Notes under the pieces: model-generated
The model's input: the letters and a program-made list of their open reading frames with translations, nothing else
What the model was told of the DNA's origin: nothing
The model's database searches: none
Position numbers and translations under genes: made by a program
Assembly: GCA_046347195.1 (NCBI GenBank)
Contig: JAXMGQ010000026.1
Coordinates: 5,674-69,673, forward strand
Length of the DNA stretch: 64,000 nt
From: TMP-86 sp046347195
Lineage (GTDB): Bacteria > Pseudomonadota > Gammaproteobacteria > Steroidobacterales > Steroidobacteraceae
Direction of reading: 5' to 3'
Part shown: in pieces, positions 54,607 through 62,136 of the stretch
How positions within the stretch are numbered: the first letter of the stretch is position 1
Layout of the letters: each line of letters starts with the position of its first letter

Positions 54607-55248
54607 TCAGGCGCCGCCGTCGGCGCGAGGGGCGAGCCGCAGGCGGATGTCGGACTTGAGCTGCTGGTACATGGCGCCCAGCGGCATCTGCGGGTTCGCC
54701 AGCCATTGGTAGGCGATGCCGGCCATCGAGGCGCAGTACTGCTCGGCGAGGCGATTGCGGTTCACCGACGGATCGACCTCTCCTGCCGCCTGGCCCGCGC
54801 GGATCCATTCGGCCACGTCACGGCGCTGCGCGCGATGCACGTTGGCGAGGTTCGAGCGGAACACGGCGCCCGGGTCGATGCTCTGGAACCAGAGCAGGTA
54901 CATCGCCCTTACCTCGTTCGGACGCTCGCGGATGAACTTGTGGGTAGCATCCGTGGCCGCGCACAGCGCATCGGCCCCGGTGCGGCGGCCCACCGCCTTC
55001 TGCATGCGCTCGAGCCAGTCGGCGCTCGCGTCCTTCAGCACCTGGTCGAACAGCCCGGCCTTGGATCCGAAGCGGTGGGTCGCGAGCGCGCGGCTGTACC
55101 CTGCGCGTTCACCGACGGCCTGCAAGGTGGTGCCTTGCGCGCCGGACTGGACCAGCAGTTCGATCGCCGCCTCGGTCAGCAGGCGATCGGACAATGCGGA
55201 GCGATCGGCCTGGCGCCGCCGCGACCGGGAGCGGGTGGGCGCCGTCAT
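54607..55248 (-). CDS. TetR-family regulator
   Basis: This 213-residue protein has the N-terminal HTH LLTEAAIELLVQSGAQGTTL, AVGERAGYSRALATHRFGSK (residues ~22-70). An alpha-helical ligand domain with IRERPNEVRAMYLLWFQ and SMAGIAYQWLANPQM follows, similar to regulators of fatty-acyl-CoA pathways. ATG 55248 overlaps the stop of the quinoprotein gene (ATGA). It may control this locus, including the palindrome at 59380-59402. Confidence 0.82.
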   Translation of the reverse strand: MTAPTRSRSRRRQADRSALSDRLLTEAAIELLVQSGAQGTTLQAVGERAGYSRALATHRFGSKAGLFDQVLKDASADWLERMQKAVGRRTGADALCAATDATHKFIRERPNEVRAMYLLWFQSIDPGAVFRSNLANVHRAQRRDVAEWIRAGQAAGEVDPSVNRNRLAEQYCASMAGIAYQWLANPQMPLGAMYQQLKSDIRLRLAPRADGGA

Positions 55249-57143
55249 CGTCCGTCCACCGAGAACGCCAGCAGCAGGTTGCCGGGCATGTGCCAGTAGA
55301 CCCCGTATCCGGAATTGATGTACACGCTGCCATCGACGACCATCGGGCCGCCGCCGCCGACCGAGCCGCCGCGCGCCATCGCGCCCGAGGTGGTCTTCAC
55401 CTCGCCCGTGCTGTCGTACTCCCACAGTACCTTGCCGCTGGCCGCATCATAGGCACGAATCCGCCCATCCATGTGGCCGGCGAAGACGGCGCCCGGAATG
55501 ACGGTCACGGCGGAGAGAATGCCCGCATCACAGTCCTTGCGGCCCTCGCAGTGATCGTTGAGGGTCTCGGCGGACCAGCGCAGTGCGCCCGTCGCCGGAT
55601 CGAGCGCATACAGGCCAGGATGCTGTGGCTCGGTGGGCGTGGTCTTGTCGTGGACCTGCATGTCCGAGATCGGCACGTACAGGTTGGTCTCGTCATGTGC
55701 CAGCGCGAACTGGATGCCACCCTCGATGCCACCACGCCCCAGTCGGTGCGACCATGCCGGCTTCTGCGGATGATCCACGTCGATCGCGACCGCATGGCCG
55801 CTCTTCAGGCCCGCGACGACGAAATCGCGGCCGTCGGCGAGATGAACGAGCGTCGTGCCGGCGCCGATGTCGAAGTCGGGTCCGGGATGGGCCGGACAGG
55901 CATCGCTGCCGATCACGCAACCGACGTTCCACACATCGCCTTCCACCACCTGGTGCGACCAGCGGATGGCGCCGGTGTCCATGTTCACCGCGATCACCGC
56001 GTCGCTCCGGTCATCGGCACGATCCGAGTAGTTGTCGCCGGTTCCCACGTAGAGCGCACGACGCTTGAGATCCAGCGTCGGCGTGTTCCACACCGCGGCG
56101 CCCGAGGGGCCCAGCACCCGCGTGCCGCCCGCGGTGGTCCCGGTCTGCGCCGGCGGGTTGTCGATCATGTAGCGTTTCCAGACCGGCCTGCCGGTCAGCG
56201 CCTCGAGCGCGACCAGTGAACCGCGGAACGAGCAGCACTCATAGCCCGGCACCGCCGCCGCCTCCTCGAGCGAGGACACGGCCACGTACAGGCGTCCCTG
56301 GAAGTAGACCGGCGAACCGGTCATCGTCGTGCTGGGATGCTCCTCGACGGTGGCCTTCCAGCGCAGCTTGCCGGTGCGCGCGTCCAGCGCATAGACACGG
56401 CCGGTGAGATCGCCGAAGAACGCCAGCGGCGCCCGGCCTCGCAAGGCCGGCGAATCAGCATGCGAGAGGACGATGGTGGTGCGAACCTCGGAGGTCGCCT
56501 TGAATCTCCACCGCACGCACCCGGTCTTCGCTTCCAGCGCGTACACCGTGCCGTCCTGGCTGCCGACGAACACCGAGCCCATCGCCACCGTGGGCTGCGA
56601 TCGCGCGCGCTGCGCCACCGGGTAGGCGAACGCCCACCGCAGTTTCAGGTTCGGGATCCTCTCCGCCGGCAGGCCGGCGATCGAGGCCGGGATCGAATGG
56701 CTGTTGTCGTAGTCCGCACCCCAGCCGAACAGTCGCGGCGGCGAGGCCAGGTCCGGATCGCGCTGCGCCCGGGAGCACATCGGCGGCTGCGAGGCACGCA
56801 GCGCGGTCGCAAGCGAAGCATCGCCGACGTAGTCGGCAACCTGGCGGCGCTGCTCATCGGTGAGCCTGGCGGCCTGCTGCGACATGAGTCCGCCCTTCGA
56901 GAGCGCGGCGTAGATAGTGTCGGGCGCCATCATGTTGAGGAACGACCTGGATGGCGCCTTGTACACCGCCTTGTCGTGGCACTGCGCGCAAACCACATGG
57001 TAGACGGGCGCGCCGGGCATCGTCTCCCTGTCCGCGGGCGCCGCGGCGGCCGGCCGCTTCGACGCGGCGTCCTCATCGCCCGCATGGGCCAGCATCACGC
57101 CGGACAGGCCGGCCATGGCAACCAGGATTGCAGCAATCTTCAT
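55245..57143 (-). CDS. PQQ quinoprotein dehydrogenase with N-terminal cytochrome c (PVA-dehydrogenase-like)
   Basis: This 632-residue periplasmic protein has a signal peptide (VAMAGLSGVMLAHAGDE) and a cytochrome c domain with C52-A-Q-C-H56. An eight-bladed PQQ propeller follows. WLFG-like IPNLKLRWAFAY, VYALEAKTGCVRWRFKA, DARTGKLRWKATVEEHPS, CCSFRGSLVALEALTGRPVW (adjacent Cys pair) and NTPTLDLKRRALYVGTGDNY are typical of polyvinyl-alcohol dehydrogenase relatives. It would oxidise secondary alcohols and pass electrons to its own heme. No oxidised-PVA hydrolase is adjacent, so the real substrate is uncertain. Confidence 0.85.
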   Translation of the reverse strand: MKIAAILVAMAGLSGVMLAHAGDEDAASKRPAAAAPADRETMPGAPVYHVVCAQCHDKAVYKAPSRSFLNMMAPDTIYAALSKGGLMSQQAARLTDEQRRQVADYVGDASLATALRASQPPMCSRAQRDPDLASPPRLFGWGADYDNSHSIPASIAGLPAERIPNLKLRWAFAYPVAQRARSQPTVAMGSVFVGSQDGTVYALEAKTGCVRWRFKATSEVRTTIVLSHADSPALRGRAPLAFFGDLTGRVYALDARTGKLRWKATVEEHPSTTMTGSPVYFQGRLYVAVSSLEEAAAVPGYECCSFRGSLVALEALTGRPVWKRYMIDNPPAQTGTTAGGTRVLGPSGAAVWNTPTLDLKRRALYVGTGDNYSDRADDRSDAVIAVNMDTGAIRWSHQVVEGDVWNVGCVIGSDACPAHPGPDFDIGAGTTLVHLADGRDFVVAGLKSGHAVAIDVDHPQKPAWSHRLGRGGIEGGIQFALAHDETNLYVPISDMQVHDKTTPTEPQHPGLYALDPATGALRWSAETLNDHCEGRKDCDAGILSAVTVIPGAVFAGHMDGRIRAYDAASGKVLWEYDSTGEVKTTSGAMARGGSVGGGGPMVVDGSVYINSGYGVYWHMPGNLLLAFSVDGR

Positions 57144-57215
57144 CTTCGTCCCCCTTCACCGTCGATGGCCGGCACGCAGGTCCGCCCATCGACCTCCCTC
57201 TCCCGCCTGGACCCC

Positions 57216-58388
57216 TCAGCCCACCCGCTCGATGATGCTCGCCGTGGCGAGCCCACCCGCGCAGCAGATCGCCTGCAGGCCGTAGCGTGCGCGACGACGC
57301 GCGAGTTCATGGACCAGCGTCGTCATGATCCGTGCGCCGCTGGCGCCCAGTGGATGGCCGAGCGCCACGGCGCCGCCGTTGACGTTGAGCCGGTCCGGCG
57401 CCACGCGCAGTTCCTTCAGCCACATCAGGGGCACGGAGGCGAACGCCTCGTTGACCTCGAACAGGTCGATGTCATCCGTCGACAGGCCGGCCTTCGCGAG
57501 CACCTTGCGCGTCGCGGCCACGGGGCCCGTGAGCATCAGCGTCGGATCCGAACCCACCACCGTCACCGCGCGGATGCGGGCCAGGGGCACGATGCCGCGC
57601 TCGCGCGCGAGGTCCTCGGCCATCAGCAGCACGGCAGAGGCGCCATCCGAGATCTGCGAGGAGTTCCCCGCCGTGACCTTGCCGTCGGGGCGGAAGCTCG
57701 GCTTCAGCGTCGCGAGCTTCTCGAGATGCGTGCCGCGGCGGATCGTCTCGTCCTTCGCCACCACCACGGAGGCATCGCCCTCCCGCGTTTCGCTCCAGTC
57801 CCGGATGCGGACCGGCACGATCTCGCGATCGAAATGGCCGCTGTCGGCGGCGGCGCCCGCACGCGCATGGCTGTCCACGGCGAACTGGTCGAGATCCGTG
57901 CGGGAGAGCTTCCACCGGTCCGCGACCCGCTCCGCCGCCTCGCCCTGCGAGGTCATCTCGAAACGTTCCATCAGGCGCCAGCCGAAGGGCTTGCCGTGCA
58001 GGTCGCGATTGCTGCCCATCGGCACGCGCGTCATGCTCTCCGCGCCACCGGCGGCGACGACGTCGCAGACGCCGGCGGCGATCTGCGCATAGGCCGTGTG
58101 GATCGCAGCTTCGGCAGAACCACACTTGCGATCCACGGTCATGCCCGGGATGTGCTCGGGCCAGCCGGCGCCCAGGAGCGAGGTGCGCGCGATGTTGCCG
58201 CATTGCTCGCCGATCTGCGTCACGCAGCCGAAGATGACATCATCGACGGCATCCGCCGCCAGCCCCGAGCGGCGCAGCAGGTCGTTCAGGACCGCGGCAC
58301 CGAGATGGTCCGCGCGGATGTCGGCGAAGGCTCCCTTGAAGCGCCCGATCGGCGTGCGCGCCGCGGCGGCGATGACCACGTTGCGCAT
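57216..58388 (-). CDS. acetyl-CoA acyltransferase (thiolase)
   Basis: This 390-residue degradative thiolase has the acylated Cys89 in DRKCGSAEAAIHTAY, a less usual variant of the VCGSG motif. NEAFASVPLMWLKEL (~310), the catalytic His in GHPLGASGARI (~346) and the second Cys in ICCAGGLATASI (~376) are all present. It performs the last step of beta-oxidation. ATG 58388 overlaps the hydroxyacyl-CoA dehydrogenase stop (TGATG), so the two steps are coupled. Confidence 0.88.
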   Translation of the reverse strand: MRNVVIAAAARTPIGRFKGAFADIRADHLGAAVLNDLLRRSGLAADAVDDVIFGCVTQIGEQCGNIARTSLLGAGWPEHIPGMTVDRKCGSAEAAIHTAYAQIAAGVCDVVAAGGAESMTRVPMGSNRDLHGKPFGWRLMERFEMTSQGEAAERVADRWKLSRTDLDQFAVDSHARAGAAADSGHFDREIVPVRIRDWSETREGDASVVVAKDETIRRGTHLEKLATLKPSFRPDGKVTAGNSSQISDGASAVLLMAEDLARERGIVPLARIRAVTVVGSDPTLMLTGPVAATRKVLAKAGLSTDDIDLFEVNEAFASVPLMWLKELRVAPDRLNVNGGAVALGHPLGASGARIMTTLVHELARRRARYGLQAICCAGGLATASIIERVG

Positions 58389-59299
58389 CAGCGCACCTTC
58401 AGGCCGGATCCCGGCACGCGCTGGCCATCGGCGCCGTACTCGTAGACGCCCTTGCCCGCCTTGCGGCCCGTGCGGCCGGCCTTCACCATCTTGTGGATCA
58501 GCGGGCAGGGCCGGAACTTCTCGCCGAGGGTCTCGTGCAGGTATTTCAGCACCGCGAGGCGCGTGTCCCAGCCGGTGAGGTCACCCAGCTCCAGCGGTCC
58601 CATCGGGTGGTTGAACCCGACGCGCAGGGCCGTGTCGATGTCCTCGGCGCTGGCGACACCCTCCATCAGCATGTACATCGCCTCGTTGCCCATCATCGCC
58701 GACATGCGGCTGGTGGTGCGCCAGGCGCCTCATTGACGAGGATGGTGTTCTGCCCCAGCGCATCGCCCCAGGCCCTTGCCCGGGCAATGGTGTCCTCCGA
58801 GGCTGCCAGCGCCGCGCACCAGTTCGAGCAGCTTCATCTTGTGGACCGGATTGAAGAAGTGCATGCCGAGCACCCGATCAGCGCGCTGCGTCGCAGCAGC
58901 GATCTCGGTGACGCTGAGCGCCGAGGTGTTGGTGCCGATGACGGCGTCGGCCGGCAGCAGCCGGTCGGCCTCGCGGACGATGGACACCTTGGCCGCCATG
59001 TTCTCGGTCGCGGTCTCCACCAGCAACACCGCCGGCTTTCCGGTCAGCGCCGCCGCGAGGCTGGTGTCGGTGTCCAGGCGCGCCAGCGCGGAAGCCGCGG
59101 TGGCCTCCGGCACCTTGCCGAGCTTCACCCCGTCCGCGAAGATCTTGCGGATCGCGCCCACTGCCCGTTCGAGGGCGGCCGGGTCGAGGTCCACGAGGGT
59201 CACCGTGAACCCTGACGCGGCGAATCCATGGGCGATGCCCGTTCCCATCAGGCCACTGCCCACGACGACCACGCGCGAGGCGGCTCTCTCAACGGTCAT
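58388..59299 (-). CDS. 3-hydroxyacyl-CoA dehydrogenase with two one-base frameshifts
   Basis: The N-terminal NAD domain is VVVVGSGLMGTGIAHGFAAS (GxGxxG), then ATENMAAKVSIVREADRLLP, VIGTNTSALSVTEIAAAT and MHFFNPVHKMKLLELVRG with the catalytic His. Near 58810 and 58728 single bases are missing. Restoring them gives SEDTIARARAWGDALGQN, TILVNEAPG and the intact C-terminal domain SRMSAMMGNEAMYMLMEGVA, FNHPMGPLELGDLTGWDT. Corrected length is about 300 residues, normal for the family. As read, it would end inside the linker. It catalyses the third step of beta-oxidation. Confidence 0.8.
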
Positions 59300-59379
59300 G
59301 ATCTGCTTTCCTCCGGGTACCGGGAAAACCGCCCCATGGTCCTCGCGGCCCGGGCGGCACCGGGACCCAGTCTAGCCAT

Positions 59380-59402
59380 CTTACTTGTTGTCCGCTAGTA
59401 AG
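59380..59402. promoter_or_regulatory. palindrome upstream of the hydroxyacyl-CoA dehydrogenase, TetR-like operator
   Basis: CTTACT (59380-59385) and AGTAAG (59397-59402) form exact inverted arms around an 11-bp centre. The site lies about 80 bp before the dehydrogenase start at 59299. Arm size and spacing suit a TetR-type repressor such as the one encoded at 54607-55248. This is inferred from symmetry and position. Confidence 0.4.
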
Positions 59403-59525
59403 GATGATCCGTGCCGGGCGCCACCCGGCGGCGCCGGCGGCCTTGGTCTGCACGATGTTCCCATGCATCGCCGCATCGCCGCATGTTGCCCAAATGCCAC
59501 AGGCGCGACGGCCAGTTTCCCTCAC

Positions 59526-59554
59526 TTGCTGGACGCCAACAACTAGACTAATGT
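59526..59554 (+). promoter_or_regulatory. candidate sigma-70 promoter of the TonB receptor
   Basis: TTGCTG (59526-59531) and TAATGT (59549-59554) are spaced by 17 bases on the plus strand. Transcription would give a leader of about 220 nt before the start at 59781. The 59300-59780 interval holds no supported gene other than these sites. Confidence 0.4.
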
Positions 59555-59780
59555 AACGCCGCGCCGTCGCAACAGGCCTTCGCCTCGCGACGGCATCGGT
59601 ATCGGACGTTGACTCGTCGATGGGGATGGCCGGATGGAAGTCGCGATCGTTCGCGCCATCCACCGGCACGAGGATGAACGTGCGGGTCTCGAGGCACGAC
59701 AAGACGAACAGCGGCGTGCATCGGCGCTCCCCCCTCGCATCGGCGGCTCCACGCGGGTCTTGACACCTTTCGGAGGAATG

Positions 59781-62039
59781 ATGCGTACGGGAAATCTCAA
59801 GCTTCGCCGGTCGATCGCCATCGCGCTCGCACTCGGCACGGTCAGCGCCGCGAACATCGCAGTGGCCGAGGAATACAGCCTCGAAGAGGTGGTCGTCACC
59901 GCCCGGAAGCGCACCGAGAACCTGCAGGACGTGAGTTCCTCGGTCAGCGCGCTGGGCACGAAGGACCTGTTGAAGCGCTTCGACACGGACCTGCGCACCT
60001 TCGCCGATGCCGCCCCGAACGTGCAGATCGACGACCTGCAGCAGGGACCCGGCAGCCCCGCGGCCATCGCGATCCGCGGCATCGGCACCACCGACGTCGA
60101 GAAGAGCTTCGACCCGGCCTCCGGCGTCATCGTCGACGGCATCTTCATCGGCGCGAACTCGGGCGCCATGATCAAGGCGGTCGACCTGCAGTCGGTGGAA
60201 ATCCTGCGCGGGCCGCAGGGCACCCTGTTCGGCCGCAACGCCATCGGCGGCATCATCAACGTCACGCGCACCGCGCCCTCAACGGATCGCGTGAGCGGCA
60301 CGCTGCGCGCCGGCGTCGCCCAGTACGGGGACACGCAGTTCGACGGCTACGTCAACGTCCCGCTGGGTGAGAAATTCGCCATCAAGCTGGGCGGCGCCAG
60401 CCGCGAGCGCAATGGCTACTACTTCGATGCGGCCCCGGGCGTCAACCAGCGCGTCGGCAAGCAGCGCTTCAAGTCGCTGTCGCCGAGCTTCCTGTGGAAA
60501 CCCGCCGACAATTTCTCGGTCACCTACCGCTACGACCGCACCTGGCAGGATCAGGACACCGACATCCAGCTCAACGTCGCGCAGCCCGGCCAGGTGTTCT
60601 GCTTCTTCTACAACCAGTGCGCCCCGTCGCTGACCACCCCGCAGGGCGGCAACCGCTACGTCGCCCTGTCCAACGACGCGCCGCACCCGGGCTTCTTCAA
60701 CTCCGACATGCACACGCTGCACGTCGAGTACACACCGGTCCCTGGCTACAAGATCGACTACCTGTTCGGCTACTTCAAGACGGCCGAGGGCGCGCACCAG
60801 GACTGGGACGGCACCCCGTTGCAGCTCTACTCGACGGATCGACCGGCCACCTACTACCAGCACAGCCATGAACTTCGGCTGACCCACACCGGCGACCGCC
60901 TGTCCTACACGGTGGGCTTCTACGGCTGGAATTCGGGCTACCGCATCGACCTGACGAGCTACATCGGCTTCCTCGACTTCCTGCAGTTCGCGGGCGGCAA
61001 CCCGAACTGGGCGGATTTCACGGGCGTCGTGGCGACCGTCAACCAGACCGTGCAGCAGCGCACCAACTCCTACGCCGGGTTCTTCGAGGGTGACTACAAG
61101 TTCACCGACGCCCTGACCCTGACGGTGGGCGGCCGCTACACCAAGGACAGGAAGTCGAGCGGCGTCATCGACGCGTCGATGATCTCGCAGGGTCTCACCA
61201 ACGGCAACAACCTCGACAACCCGTTCAAGGACAACTGGTCGAAGTTCACGCCGAAGGTCAGCCTCAAGTACCGCATCAACCCGGACTTCATGGTGTACGG
61301 ATTGTTCTCGCGCGGGTTCCGCGCCGGCGGCTTCGATGGCCGCCCCGGCGACTACTTCGCCGCGTCCACGCCGTACAACCCGGAGACCGTGGACAACTTC
61401 GAGATCGGCATGAAGTCCGAGTTCCTCGATCACCGCCTGCGCGTGAACGCCTCGATCTTCGAAATGAAGTACAAGGACAAGCAGGAAGAGGAGAGCATCC
61501 CGAGCATCAGCGGCACGGGACAGGAGACCCTGGTGGTCAACGCCTCGAAGGCGACGATCAAGGGCGTGGAGCTGGATTTCGCCGCCAACGCCGGTGCGGG
61601 TTTCAGCGTCAGCGGCAACGTCGGCCTCCTGCGCGCCAGGTACGACTCGCTGGTCGACCCGGTCAGCGGTACCAACCTGTCGAACCTGCACCTGCGCCGC
61701 GCTCCGTCGGTCACGGCGGCGCTGATGCCGCAGTACGAGATGACGGTGGGACCTGGGCTCGCGTCGTTGCAACTCGACTACCACTACGTGGGAGCCGAAG
61801 AGCTGACCTTCTTCAACAGCCCGCAAGGCCACAACGGACACCAGAACATCCTCAACGCCTCCATCAACTATCAGATCGACCAGACCCGCTTCAGCATCTA
61901 CGGCATGAACCTGACGAACAACGACGCCTGGACCCAGGCGTACGACGTCGGTGCCGCCGTGGGCTTCGGCGGATTGTGGACGTATGCGACCCCCGTCGCA
62001 CCGCGCGTCTTCGGCGCCCGCATCGTCCACAGCTTCTGA
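59781..62039 (+). CDS. TonB-dependent receptor
   Basis: This 752-residue outer-membrane transporter has a signal peptide (SIAIALALGTVSAANIAVAEE) and the TonB box EEVVVTARKRTENLQDV. The plug carries AIAIRGIGTTDVEKSFDPAS and ILRGPQGTLFGRNAIGGIIN. The long barrel ends in RVFGARIVHSF with terminal Phe. This type (Sphingomonas/Steroidobacter-like) imports organic nutrients as well as metal chelates. GGAGG precedes ATG 59781 by four bases. A strong terminator follows 25 bp after the stop. Neighbouring quinoproteins suggest it brings in their alcohol or polymer substrate. Confidence 0.88.
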   Translation: MRTGNLKLRRSIAIALALGTVSAANIAVAEEYSLEEVVVTARKRTENLQDVSSSVSALGTKDLLKRFDTDLRTFADAAPNVQIDDLQQGPGSPAAIAIRGIGTTDVEKSFDPASGVIVDGIFIGANSGAMIKAVDLQSVEILRGPQGTLFGRNAIGGIINVTRTAPSTDRVSGTLRAGVAQYGDTQFDGYVNVPLGEKFAIKLGGASRERNGYYFDAAPGVNQRVGKQRFKSLSPSFLWKPADNFSVTYRYDRTWQDQDTDIQLNVAQPGQVFCFFYNQCAPSLTTPQGGNRYVALSNDAPHPGFFNSDMHTLHVEYTPVPGYKIDYLFGYFKTAEGAHQDWDGTPLQLYSTDRPATYYQHSHELRLTHTGDRLSYTVGFYGWNSGYRIDLTSYIGFLDFLQFAGGNPNWADFTGVVATVNQTVQQRTNSYAGFFEGDYKFTDALTLTVGGRYTKDRKSSGVIDASMISQGLTNGNNLDNPFKDNWSKFTPKVSLKYRINPDFMVYGLFSRGFRAGGFDGRPGDYFAASTPYNPETVDNFEIGMKSEFLDHRLRVNASIFEMKYKDKQEEESIPSISGTGQETLVVNASKATIKGVELDFAANAGAGFSVSGNVGLLRARYDSLVDPVSGTNLSNLHLRRAPSVTAALMPQYEMTVGPGLASLQLDYHYVGAEELTFFNSPQGHNGHQNILNASINYQIDQTRFSIYGMNLTNNDAWTQAYDVGAAVGFGGLWTYATPVAPRVFGARIVHSF

Positions 62040-62063
62040 TCGGATAATGTCTCGACTCGGACA

Positions 62064-62091
62064 GGGGCGCGGTTTCCGCGCCCCTTTTTTT
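62064..62091 (+). terminator. rho-independent terminator after the TonB receptor
   Basis: A perfect 9-bp stem, GGGGCGCGG / CCGCGCCCC, with a TTT loop is followed by seven T residues (62085-62091). It separates the receptor transcript from the downstream quinoprotein gene. Confidence 0.9.
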
Positions 62092-62136
62092 CCCTCAAGA
62101 CTTCCGAGTTCCAAAACCCACTCATTGGCGCTCCCC